Made by a program: the position numbers and the translations under genes. Below the pieces are notes generated by a model. It did no database searches and was not told the DNA's origin. It worked only from the letters and a program-made list of their open reading frames with translations. From Cheilinus undulatus (lineage: Eukaryota; Chordata; Actinopteri; Labriformes; Labridae), in assembly GCF_018320785.1 (NCBI RefSeq), contig NC_054877.1:37160151-37224150 (forward strand): 64,000 nt of DNA, in the 5' to 3' direction. Of the stretch, positions 13,201 through 23,279 are shown piece after piece. The first letter of the stretch is position 1, and each line of letters opens with the position of its first letter.

Positions 13201-13435
13201 GGAGGGCTCAGGAGGAGGCCGGGAGGCAGAGGTGGTACGACCGATTCCTCTGGCTCAGCAGGTGGGAGGTCAGATGCCTGAAGGAAGTCACTGGGCCAGT
13301 GTGAGTCTGCGGGTGTCTTTCCAGGTTTATAACGGCACAGCGGTGTTCTTCACACTGGACTGTGTACGAGGACGGGTCAACCAGATCAGCCACCAAACAG
13401 GAAGTGGAGTGTCAGTTCTTTGGGTGGCAGCATAA
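7256..13435 (+). CDS. Secreted modular protein: coiled coil, TNFR-like, EGF-like and three TNF/C1q-like domains
   Basis: Six exons join in frame: 7256-7919, 8042-8247, 8631-8801, 11093-11245, 11681-11747 and 11862-13435. The total is 2835 nt, or 944 residues plus stop. The start MARFST was chosen because a hydrophobic signal peptide (about residues 4-20) follows directly. Residues 26-175 hold five C-x-G-x-x-C motifs in a Q/R-rich linker. Residues 230-347 are Q/E/L-rich coiled coil. Residues 348-398 form a TNFR-type cysteine module ending DRICQ. Residues 399-430 look like a Ca-binding EGF module (DRDEC...CQNTPGGFRC), followed by a second TNFR-like module to about 477. The last exon encodes three related beta-rich domains (about 484-632, 637-773, 797-944). 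They share F-x-E-S-G-T and V/A-x-P-G-D/N blocks and end in SLFWL, SLVWV and SVLWV, reminiscent of the TNF/C1q jelly roll. Intron 4 has a GC donor. Function is unknown; I infer an extracellular, possibly oligomeric protein. The model is firm; the jelly-roll assignment is inference. Confidence 0.85.
9581..11021. mobile_element. Tc1-like element with ~265-bp inverted arms in intron 3
   Basis: The ends match in inverted orientation (AGTACTGGGAC about 15 bases inside each end), and each is bordered by TA (9579-9580 and 11022-11023), the Tc1/mariner target duplication. The inverted arms run to about 9848 and from about 10735. The interior keeps transposase remnants: plus-strand QQDNDPKHTGKTTKEF and TTDLNPIEH. 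A solo LTR interrupts it at 10174-10659. It lies in the intron between exons 3 and 4 of the modular secreted-protein gene. Confidence 0.8.
10174..10659. mobile_element. Probable solo LTR nested in the Tc1-like element
   Basis: The 486-bp insert starts TGTAAC and ends GTGACA (TG...CA, as in LTRs). It is flanked by CTGAA on the left and GTGAA on the right, a 5-bp target duplication with one mismatch. Transposase-related sequence (LNPIEH ... GCACTGA / GTGAAAGCCTGG) resumes on both sides. No gag or pol sequence is present. Strand was not determined. A non-LTR origin is not excluded, because I identify it from ends only. Confidence 0.6.
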
Positions 13436-13809
13436 CAAAAGAAAGACAAAACCCAATGAACAGGAAATTTTGTGTTGAACTAATTTCACAGTTTGATTTC
13501 AAAGGAAAAGTTGTCAAGATTGGAGGAATGTTTTGTCTTTCTTGCCAAAAATTACACAGAATACTATCTGAACAAGATGCTATCAAGTCTTAACCATCAT
13601 GTGTAGGCTGACAAGTCGAGTGTCAAATGGCTTGAAAACTGCGGCTATTGCCACTGGGTTTTGGGCAGCTACATTAGCTAAAGGAGAAATCACAAGAAAG
13701 GAAAAAAAAAGATGCACCTTGGGCTGTGAGCTTGCATTAGCACCTGGACATTAATTATCTTGTCATTCTTACCATTAACAAAAGCATTGTTTGTGCAGCA
13801 GAGCAGTTA

Positions 13810-15094
13810 GGGATGTAACGATATCAAAATCTCACGGTACGATGATACTTCAATAACAAGTCCACGGTACCCTATTTATTGCAGAATCAAAAATAAAATC
13901 CAAACAACAAATAAGGACTTCACAAAAAAGTGATGTCGTTTATTAAACAATTGCACTTTGAACATTACAATATGTGCAAAAAAGTGTGCAATAGGCTTAA
14001 AAATACATACTTATACTTTGGCTCCAGTGTTAACTTACCTTCTAAAACCTTTTTTTGTCCACCATTGAAAAAAAGCTGTAGGTCTTTGTCGATTAATTTA
14101 TTGACACACCTTGTGATCTGGTGAGCCCTTGCAATGTTGAGGGGAAGTGGGACTGTGAACGCTTCCTTAAAGCCATTTTCACACTTGATAGTTCAGGTAC
14201 CTCGGTTTGGCTCATGGCTCAAATTACAACAGTTGCATTTTCATTTGGTTTCATTTGGCTTTCATTGCACTTGGTCAAATGAACCAAACCATCTGGATAA
14301 AGTCCAGTAGTTCTATGTTTGTGACCCAAACAAAACCTACTACATGTTGCCATGGTTACACTGTTGCAGATTGAGATACAGACATGTATTCAAGTGCAAA
14401 AATTCACATAAATATATTTGTTAATCATCACACTTTATGCCACTTCCTGTCTTTGGTTCGTAAGTTGGTTTGCCTTTCACACTTAACTGAACTCTACCAG
14501 GGTTCGCATGAAAGCAAAACAAGACGTCCCTGTTTTTAAGTGGACCAGAGTCCACCTGTTTGGTCCACACCAGCTTTTGTATGGGCTTTCAAAACACTCC
14601 GGACCAGAGTTCATTTGAAGCACACCAAACAGCTCCGGTGTGAGTGCAACCTAAGAGTCTTTTGGCCTGGCCAAATTCGGCTCCTTGCATCTTTGTTACC
14701 CGTATTCCCCGTCAAATGTGTCACCGCAGTTTGGCAGTTTCTGCATATTGTTTTTTGTTTGTCCATCACCTTTTCTCCTTTCTCATCTCTTGACACCTGG
14801 AAACCAAAATGCACCCCCACGTCTGTTTAAAAGTCGCTGGAGTCTTCACAATCTCAAAAACTTTGTCGTTGTAGCATCTACCATTTTCGTGCTGTTAGAT
14901 CAAGCCAGCGTGTGAGTGCAAAGGATGCAGGAGCACAAGGGTCGATGGTAACTGTAGTTCCCACTTCTCTTTGCTCTGCTCCACAAAAAAATACACTTTT
15001 TGCTCTGAAGACCTGCCATCTGAAACCGTCACATGTTCAAGAGGGCATTGAGATGCTTCTGTGACCGCGATATTAATGATACCATTACATCTCT
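13810..15094 (-). mobile_element. hAT-like element with BED zinc-finger relic
   Basis: The ends are related inverted repeats: GGATGTAACGATATCA on the left, AGATGTAATGGTATCA on the right read on the minus strand. Flanking AGCAGTTA and AGCATTTA are a likely imperfect 8-bp target duplication. The minus strand at 14611-14820 reads GFQVSRDEKGEKVMDKQKTI and then CRNCQTAVTHLTGN, the start of a BED-type zinc finger as found at the N-terminus of hAT transposases. The rest of the transposase is absent. A second copy of the family lies at 38.93-39.67 kb in the opposite orientation. Confidence 0.75.
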
Positions 15095-17044
15095 AGCATT
15101 TAGACAAAGGGATTGTTACTGAACTCATAAATGAGTCTAACATTTTGAGCTAAAGCCAGTTGTGTTTATGTTAACCTTAGCATAAAGATGGAAAGTTAGA
15201 AGGATTCTATGAAATAGTAACAAATTGTATTTATTAGCAACTTTGAAACAAACCCACCAAAGAAATTCTATCTATTTTATCTGTGCAAGGCCATTGTGCT
15301 AAGCTAAGGTAACGGATCTAGCAATCCAAACCACATTAGGGTGGTACTGATCAGCTTTTGCAGCTACTCTAAGAAAGGCAGTAATTATATTCCTAAAGTA
15401 TTCTTTGAGCTGCTTGATAATGTTGTACTTAGCATTCAGATAAGGTTACTTTTTTGGAGCTTATTTAGTTGAAAAAGCAAGAAAAAAGCCTTTATTTAAA
15501 AAAAAAAAAAAAAAAAAACAGTATTAGGCATCACTTACTGTATTAAATATAATGCAACTGTAAGATTTTTGTGACTTCGTAAAAAGTAAAAATAAATCAC
15601 TTTGTTCAAGGTCAGATACTGCAATGTATGTTGATTTTTCCAGAGGCTAAATTTGAGCCACATGGCTCTTGTTCAGAAATCATCCATGTTCTGTCTTTAA
15701 TTTATGTATCTGTCAGCTTAATGCCAAAGGACTTTGACTCTGTGATCGCAGCGTCTTCTGCTGTCACTAAAACTCTTCACTGGTGCTGGTTTTGTTCAGT
15801 GACAGCATGTGTTTTATGTTAGCCGCCATTTTCTGATGTGAATATTTACTGCATGCTGTGTTTAAAGACCACTTCCTGCATATTATGGACTTTGAGTAAT
15901 GTGTTTAACTAAGGCCCTGTTGAACTTTTACTGTAACTAACTTTACTGGTGAGACAACATGCTATTTTATATATGAGCACCGTAGCATTCAGTTACTGTT
16001 TACTGCTATCAAAATGTAATAGGATGTATATTTGATACTTTTCATTAAATCAAATTAAACAAAAGCTTTTTTGTCAGCTTTTGTCTCTGCAGCTTAGGGT
16101 CGGTTTGGTGACGTATGACGGTTTATCTGGAACAGCCTGGTCTGGTATGCAACCATGCTAGTGGCTAACGTTTGCATATTTTAGATAAAGATGGAAAACA
16201 TTTTGCTGTGTATTATAGACCTGAAAAGTTAACTACAGATGTTTTAGTCTGTAATACTTCAGATTTGTTTTGGTCTTAGAATGTAACAGCTGGTTGTGTC
16301 GGGGAAAGCAGGGCACAACCAAACACTTTTTGGATATAGCTCAACAATTTTAAAAATATTTGAGTTACATTAATCATATTGTAATATGACCAACATAAAC
16401 AATTTTATGTGTCAAACCACATTTTGGAAAATTGTGCTGAAAGTAGCTAAACTGAAATGTTACAATTGACCCCATGGATTGATGAACATGAGTTTGAAAT
16501 CAGCTGAGGATCTGCACCGACCACAGTGAACATCATCAAGATGTAATTATTAAAAAAAAAGACGGCAGTTCTCAGCAAAGATAAAGCTGTTTACTCGTAA
16601 ATGATTTCTGTCACCAGCTAATCCTTTCTGCAACTCAGCAGCTGGGACAACAGAGACTCACGCTAATGTGACGTCACATGCCTACCCTCTAAGCTAGGTT
16701 AGCTTTAGCAACATGAGCTTTAGCAACATGAGCTTTAGCAACGTGAGCTTTAGCAAACTCAGCTAAAATAAACTTAGTTCCATAGAGAACATTACATAGC
16801 TGCTTTATGAGCCATGTTAGCTAGATAGCTAGTTTCTCAGTTGGCATGCAGCTAACGGAGGACGAGGTTTTATCTTGTTAGCAGACTGTTTACTAGGCTT
16901 TGTTAAAAGATTTGTAATTGTGTTTTGCCGGTCAGGTTTTCACTTTTTAACTTTTGGTATCCTTATTGCTACCTTAACCCTGAACAGAAATTTAATCCAA
17001 TTTTCTAAATAAAGTTTTAGCAAGCATTTCCAATCTGAGATATA
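15095..17044. other. Intergenic stretch, no gene seen
   Basis: AT-rich, with a poly(A) run at 15498-15518 and a 15-bp tandem repeat at 16.70 kb. I recognise no exon, RNA gene or transposon with clear ends here. Confidence 0.5.
16701..16760. repeat. 15-bp tandem repeat, four copies
   Basis: Four adjacent copies of AGCTTTAGCAACATG. The third has one substitution and the last diverges at its end. Confidence 0.9.
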
Positions 17045-17525
17045 CACATGAGGACAAAGTTATTAGCCCCCCTATGAAAATTTAATTGATTTAAATGTAT
17101 TTCTCAAGTGCTGTTAAACAAAGCAAAGAAACACAGCTTTTTCAAACATCCTAGTTTTATTCTGGATGCTGAAATTATTTTACTTTGCACATAAAACAAA
17201 AAATTCCAAAATTATTTGCCCCCTTGGCGCTAATAGTCAATAGTGTCTCCTTTTTGCTGGATAACAGCCTGCAGTCATTTGTTGTAGTTGTCAATAAGTC
17301 TCTGACACGTCTTCTGAGGGTTCCCAGCCCATCCTTCTTTGGCAAATCTCTCAAGCTCCTCTAGATTTGATGGTCTTCTGACATGGGCCTTCATCTTCAG
17401 TTCACTCCCACAGATTTTCAATGGGATTTATGTCAGGACTTTGTGAAGGCCACTCAGTAACGCCCACTTTGGTCTTCTGAAGGTAGTTCTTCACTAGGAG
17501 CCATGTAGAGTGCTTGACAAATTTA
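17045..17525 (-). mobile_element. Tc1-like element end with transposase C-terminal relic
   Basis: Begins just after TA with GAGGACAAAGTTATTAGCCC, a Tc1-like terminal repeat of about 230 bp. On the minus strand the region to 17.5 kb carries a degenerate transposase C-terminus (KPI-type block, L.RFAKEGW-like and NDCRLL-type residues) with stops. A matching terminal repeat in inverted orientation lies at 23.05-23.28 kb, on the other side of the kinesin fragment. Confidence 0.7.
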
Positions 17526-18879
17526 TCAGACCACCCTAACCTTAACCAAAGTAATGTTTATACTAAAGCTGCCCTAAATTAACAGCATTGGTAATTACCA
17601 AAATAATTTTTATGATTCTGAAATGGTTAATACATCAATATGTAGAAGCTCTTTAACCTAAATGATATTTTTAATGCTAAAATATATTTATTATTGTTAT
17701 CCATGAATTTTCAAATTTACTGATTTACAAAAAAAAACTGAAAAAAATTGAAAGGGACCCATGCCATAAAACAAACAGGAAGTCTGCCATTTTTATTTTT
17801 GTGGTCAAAAAGTAGCACATTTAGCATGATTATCACTACAGCCATTTTTACACAAAATCTTCTGAGACCAGAATCCCTTTTCTTCTTCTTATTTGTAAGG
17901 TTTGGTGTTTTAATGTCAATCAGGTCCACTAATTTGCCTGAAACTGCTGTAGTATGCATGCCAGGCCAGTAGTTGGCAGTGTGACTGACAATGAAACACA
18001 TGCATGCACACCTTTCCTTCCTCCTGGTGGTGTCAACAGACGAACATGGCTGACACACAAATGTTTGTATGGACAGATGAAGTCGGGTTGCTTCCTAGTG
18101 ACAGTCAACCACAAAATAATTAGATATTTAAAAAAAGGGAACACATAAATGTTGGCAGGAAGTGAGCAGCACAAACAAACAGCACATTTTTGTGTCAACT
18201 GTGCAGCACCAGGCCAAGATTAAGTCTCTGACCGACTACATGTAGAACATGGAGCAGAAGAAGAGACAGCTGGAGGATAGCCAGGACGCTCTGACCGAGG
18301 AGCTCACAAAGCTACAGGCTCACGGTTTTCACATTTATATTAACCATTAAACCATCTGAGCTCAAGTAAAAACAGGTTAACTTGATGGAATTTTCCTCTT
18401 TTTCTTTCATCATAGAAAAGACACGAGATGTCAGGAGAGGAGAAGGAGAAGGAGGACATCAGCAGACACGATGGGGACGGGGACATAAAGGTGAGGAGGA
18501 AACACGTCGCTGAGAATCTCTGTTACAGAAATGTGACATAGCTGAATGTTTTTGTGTCCATGTGGCACAGAAAACTCTGGAGGAGCAGCTGGAGAACCAC
18601 AGAGAGGCTCACCACAAACAGCTGAGCCGACTGAGAGACCAGATCGAAGACAAGCAGAGGATGCTGGACGAGCTCACAGAGTAAGTCTGACTGTTTTAAA
18701 TCAAACTACATTTTTATAGACGTTAGAGACCACAGACATAAGAAGAAACACATGGCATGAGATATTTGAATCAAAGTCTGCAGTAAAATAAGTACACTAA
18801 TTATTTAGACCAGTTTTACTGAAAACTGCTCAACAAAAGAGCCTAATTGTTGAAAAATACCTTTGCAATAGCCACATTT

Positions 18880-19850
18880 AAAGTGGTGAAAAGTGGCAAA
18901 AATGGATTAAGAGAGGCAGAAATGGTCAAAAAGCAGGGAAAAATTGGTATAAAGGTTCAAAATTGGACTAAAATGGCAAAAACTGGGTGAAAAGTGTCAA
19001 AAAAGGAATTAAAAATATAAAAATGATCAGAAAGCAGCAAAAAAATGTGCTAAAAATAGTAAAAAGTGACTAAAATTGGCAAAAAGCAGAAACAGAATTG
19101 GTGAAAAGGCAAAAAAATAGGCATTAAATGGCAAAAACTAGGTGACAAGTAGCAAAAATGGGGGAAAAGTGATAGAAAAAAAGGAGTTATGGATGATAAA
19201 AATAGTAAGAAGCTGCAAAAATGTGGTAAAAATAGTAACAAGTAACTAAAACAGGCAAAAAGCTGCAAAAAATGTGGTTAAAATAGTGGATGGGGACTAA
19301 AATGGGCAAAAAGATGCAGAAATATGGTAAAAATGAATGAATAGTGATTAAAACGACCAAAAGCAGCAAAAAATGGTGAAAAGGTGCAAAATTGGAATAA
19401 AACGGCATAAAGTGCATGTAAAGTGAGTGTAAAGGGTGGTAAAATAATGGTGAAAAGTGACTGAAAGGGGCAAAAACTGGCAAAATGGTCTAAAAAACTT
19501 ATGTGAAAAGTGACTTAAATTGTAAAAAGCGACAAAAATGTGGTTAAAAAAATTGTGAAAATTTAGTTAAATAGTCAAAAAGTGGCCAAAATTTGGTAAA
19601 TTATTGTTGAAAAGTGACTAAATGGGCAAAATGTTTCAGTGAGTGACAAAAATGTAAAAAGTGTCATTTAATGGCTCAAAGCAGCTTAAATTGGGTGAAA
19701 AGTGGCCAAAAAAATGCCAAAAAGGGGATAGAATTGCAAATAAAAAGGGGGATGAATGTGGCAAAACCTACAAAACTGGCAAGAAGAAGTGGCACAAATG
19801 GGCTAAAAGCAGCAAAAATTGATTAAAAGTGTAAAAAAAAAAAGGAAAAA
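18880..19850. repeat. Degenerate GTGGCAAAAATGG-type minisatellite
   Basis: About 1 kb of purine-rich, poorly ordered tandem copies built on AAAAGTGGCAAAAATGG with a spacing of roughly 20-45 bp. It lies in the third intron of the kinesin fragment. The sequence just left of it (AGAGCC, ATTGTTGAAAAATACC) also occurs at 33.6 kb without the array. It may be the expanded core of a non-autonomous transposon ending near 20.57 kb. Confidence 0.8.
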
Positions 19851-20981
19851 GGGAGAAGAATTAGAAATAAGGGTAATGAACAAACTAAAAAAGGTGACAT
19901 TTAAAAGTACATTTTTGAACCTGAACACAGAATTTTCTAGTTCAAAAGTACTAAATTATTTCATCATGCACTTTAAAATTTCAAGTTTGTAATGTCAGAA
20001 TTGAACATTCTAAACTAGTGAATTTACAAGGATCCAAAGTGAAAACAGTGAACAGAAATGTCTCTTCAGAGTCTGCAGAATAATGATAATGTGACCATTC
20101 TTGGATCATTTCCTCACTGATCAGTCCTACTAAGAAAAATCTCCTGATTAGACGATCAACTGTAGGGCTTATGGAAGGAAAACAGCTTCTCTCTTGTCAT
20201 TTTCTTATTCCACGGCTCTTTCGGATTGTATAATGTAAAAAAATTCTTCCTTTTAGTTGACATAAATTTACAGTTTTCTTTTTCTGGTAAATTTATGACT
20301 TGTTAAATTAGAAATGTTTGAGATTTTACTTAAAAATTGACTGAACCTTCTCATTTTTGTCTTCTTATGGTGGCTCTAAATGCCGTTGTAATAATGGATA
20401 GTTTATATGCAAACATTTATGAAGAACTCGTTTATGCAGGCCTGTTATGCTGGGATTTTGTCAATAAAACAATTAAAAATGATGTTTAATTTTTCAGAGA
20501 TTGTCCTGGGGGGCGCTAGAGTGTTTAGAGTAGAGGGACCCCAAAGAAAAAAGGTTGTGACCCACTGATGTAAAACTCATCTCATTTCAGAAATGTTCTG
20601 CCTTGTACCATTTTTGAAGCCAAATAACTGTTTGGAGAAATTTCCAGAAACCAGATTAACAAAATGAATCTATGTTGATGTGGTTTGTTGACACTTCTCC
20701 AGACAGTTACTCTGCTGTTAAAAAGCGCCCAATCAGAGCTTAGCGAGCATCTCCTCTCAGTCTGAACCAGGGTCTGCTGCTGGAGCAGGAGAAGCTGATG
20801 TCAGACTACGACAAACTGAAGACTGAAGAGCAGGAGAAGGATGCCAAGCTGCAGAAACTCATGTGAGTAAAGGACTCATCCGTACGTTTATTTATGTTGA
20901 ATGTGAGTTCATGTGGTTTTTGTTTGCAGGCTGCTGAATGAGCAGAGGGAGCAGGCCGGAGAGGACTTGAGGGGCCTGGAG

Positions 20982-21168
20982 GGTCAGGGTACCAAAGTAT
21001 CATTTATTTTGAAAGGGCATTTGAATGTACGGAAATCAAGAAAACGGACCACTTCATTCGTTTTTCGATTTGTGTCCAGAATCGAAAAACGAATGAAGTG
21101 GTCCGTTTTCTTGATTTCCGTACATTCAAATGCCCTTTCAAAATAAATGATACTTTGGTACTCTGACC
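20982..21168. mobile_element. 187-bp near-perfect palindromic foldback/MITE in a kinesin exon
   Basis: Two arms of 89 nt differ at one position (GGTCAGGG against GGTCAGAG) and surround a 9-nt loop (TGTGTCCAG). It is flanked by CTGGAG at 20976-20981 and 21169-21174, a 6-bp target duplication (7 bp if the shared C is counted). Removing the insert and one copy restores GLEETV of the kinesin exon. No transposase; the superfamily cannot be named from ends alone. The arm identity suggests a young insertion or arm homogenisation. Confidence 0.9.
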
Positions 21169-21389
21169 CTGGAGGAGACCGTGGTAAGTATTTCCTGTTT
21201 CTACAGCGGAGGAGATGAAGTCCCCATGAGGGGCTCAGTGCTCATCCATGCATGCAAATAAAGACTCATCCTGTAAAACTCCAGCTGTGTCTGTGTTTCT
21301 GTTGCATAACCCCCTACTTACATCTCTGATGGCTCCCCAGGGGGGCGCTGCACCGCGTCCCCCCTTCTCCATCAGGCATGCCTTGATCC

Positions 21390-22060
21390 AGGTACCAGCC
21401 ACAGTGGGGTTTGAACCCCAGCATCCCCTGCAGAACTGGTCTAGTCCAGTTCTCTGTGCCACCGCCGCCATACCTTTCACACTACCATCACTTCTCCTGG
21501 TGCATTTATCCTCTTTGTTCAGGATGTGGCTTTAAAATTCATTGAGACCAAGATGGGAGTCGAACCTGGAACCTCCAGACTCTGAGTCAGTCCACTATGT
21601 CTTCAGGCTACAGAGCCAGACATGCAGCAGAGCCTCAGAGGGGCTTTTCCTTCTTTGGACTTTATTTGGACTCAAATCTTGAAAACTTGAAGACATTGGT
21701 TAGATTTGAAAGGCCAACTCCTGTCCAGGTCTCCTGAAGTCTAGATTTGGACTCAGACTTTTAAAACAAATGAACCCATAGTAAGATTTGAACCTGTAAA
21801 CTCCTGATTCAAAGTCAGTTGGCTTTTCTACTAACCCACTGAGACATACACCTGTTCATGTTTCTCAGAGGATCTGATCTCTGCATTTGGGAACTGGACT
21901 TAAAAATACACCAAGAATTAAACTCTATGGCAGTCCACTTTACTCCTCAGTCAGCGATTTACACCAGCAGCTTCAAAAATCCACAGAGGATTTGAACCAA
22001 CAACCTCTTGATTCCAGGGTAGGTACCTGTCTAACTGAGCTAACACACAGGTTAATGCTA
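21390..22060 (-). repeat. Cluster of tRNA-like (tRNA-Gln-like) relics
   Basis: On the minus strand there are four B-box-like blocks: GGGGTTCAAACCCC (21406-21419), then CAGGTTCGACTCC, CAGGTTCAAATCT and TTGGTTCAAATCC, ending near 21.55, 21.79 and 21.99 kb. Three have an anticodon-arm-like block before them. The clearest is CTGACTTTGAATCAG, as in tRNA-Gln(TTG). The leftmost-on-minus copy has an A-box-like TAGCTCAGTTAGACAGG. None folds into a clean cloverleaf by eye, so they are relics or SINE heads rather than working tRNA genes. Confidence 0.55.
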
Positions 22061-22084
22061 GCTGCAGTTTCTCTGAGACTTCAC

Positions 22085-22330
22085 ATCTGGAGTAGAACAT
22101 CTCTAGAATCCACAATCTTTGCTGCTGGAAACCATTTTCATACTAGAGTTGCACATCTCCATGAGTGATGATCTTTGCTGCTGAAGATTGTTTTCACATC
22201 TTGAGTTGCACATCTCCACGAGTGATAATCTTTGCTGCTGAAGACCATTTTCACATCTTGAGTCGCACATCTCCATCATCTCAATGAGTGATAATCTTCA
22301 CTGCCGAAGACCATTTTCATACTTGAGAGG
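22085..22330. repeat. ~70-bp tandem repeat, three to four copies
   Basis: Repeats of GCACATCTCCATGAGTGATG followed by ATCTTTGCTGCTGAAGA and CATTTTCA, with period about 65-75 bp and modest divergence. One unit carries an extra CATCTCAA duplication. Confidence 0.85.
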
Positions 22331-23049
22331 AGATATAAATAGATACAAGAGCATTGACAAAAAAAAGTAGAAACAATCTTGTACACACCTTGAACTCTCT
22401 ATTTGCTCCTCTGGTCAATCTTCATCACCAATGACTGGAACATTCAGTTGATGCTTCTGGCCACTGGGTCATTTTTCTCCTGTGGAGTGAGCATGCACAC
22501 TAGGGAGAGGGAGTGAGGCTGCAAGCACGCAGGAGAGAGATAGAGAAACAGCGGCTGAGCCAAGCAGAGCATACAGAGGAGCTGTGAAAATGACAATACA
22601 GTGATTTGTTCATAATTTGGAGCTGCATTCAAAATTTTCAGGGTGCACGCCTCCTTCCCATTAGTTTTACTGCCAAAATAATGGCAAGCTCTGGAAATTA
22701 ATCACGGATATCACCCTCTGTTTCTGTGACAGTGGAAGTGTTGCAAAGCTTACATAACCCATGGGTGCAGCGTGCCTTGTTGCTGGCATGCAACGGTTGC
22801 TATGTATCCGCTTTTGCGTAACACCTCGACATGCAACAGGTTGCGAGGGCCCGTTATCGCTGCATGCAGCTTTAATTTCTTTTGGTATTGGCATGGTGCC
22901 TTCTCAAATGACAGCCTAAACTCTTTGTGAGGCTTTTATACTGTGTGTAAACTGTGAAATAAAGCTTGGTTTTATCTTGATTTTACCAGCTTTAAGCATT
23001 GCAAAGTTAAGGCACATCATTGACAGTGGTTATTGCTATGGCTCGGCTA
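22331..23049. other. Intergenic stretch, no gene seen
   Basis: No exon or repeat with clear boundaries recognised. The right edge runs into the Tc1-like terminal repeat. Confidence 0.45.
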
Positions 23050-23279
23050 AAAGGTCGGTTCTAAAGGGGACTAATAATTTTGACCCTGGTAGTTTTGGGT
23101 TTTAGTAAAATTATTTTGTTTCTTTGTGCAAATTAAAATAATGTAAGCATCTAAAATAAAACTAGGATGTTTGGAAAAGTGTTGTTAAAAATTCTCCACT
23201 CTATTTAACAGCACTTAGAAAATATTTGAGAAAAATTGAAATTTTCATACTGGGGGGCTCATAATTTTGTCCTCAACTG
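23050..23279. mobile_element. Solo Tc1-like terminal inverted repeat
   Basis: Read on the minus strand from 23279 it starts CAGTTGAGGACAAAATTATG after TA. It then matches the 17.05-kb repeat through CTCAAATAT..., GTGCTGTTAAA, CAAACATCCTAGTTTTAT and the following T-rich part. No transposase sequence lies next to it. Confidence 0.75.

Larger units (their letters stand above)
18207..21183 (+). pseudogene. Kinesin-1 heavy chain (KIF5-type) stalk fragment, broken
   Basis: Five exon-like blocks with conserved splice sites: 18207-18323, 18416-18490, 18571-18680, 20761-20862 and 20930-21183. Translated blocks such as [55 protein letters not shown] and LNEQREQAGEDLRGLE follow the KIF5 coiled-coil stalk in order; KIF5A looks closest from memory. 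Damage: the codon after DYM is TAG (18243-18245, expected Gln). Exon 1 lacks a clean donor. A 187-bp palindromic insertion splits the G-L-E-E-T-V block of exon 5. No motor domain, upstream stalk, or downstream C-terminal exons are present. Because introns are kept, this is a duplicated genomic piece, not a processed pseudogene. Confidence 0.9.

Noticed and set aside
19050..19483. Long minus-strand frames rich in Phe, Leu, Ser and Pro
   Set aside because: They are translations of the purine-rich minisatellite.
18207..21183. Kinesin exons as a working kif5 gene
   Set aside because: In-frame TAG, 187-bp insertion in the last exon, poor donor after the first block, and no motor, neck or C-terminal exons anywhere in the window.
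21406..21419. A functional tRNA gene at the GGGGTTCAAACCCC block
   Set aside because: The anticodon-like stem has a 6-nt loop and the acceptor and D arms do not pair; it is treated as a relic.
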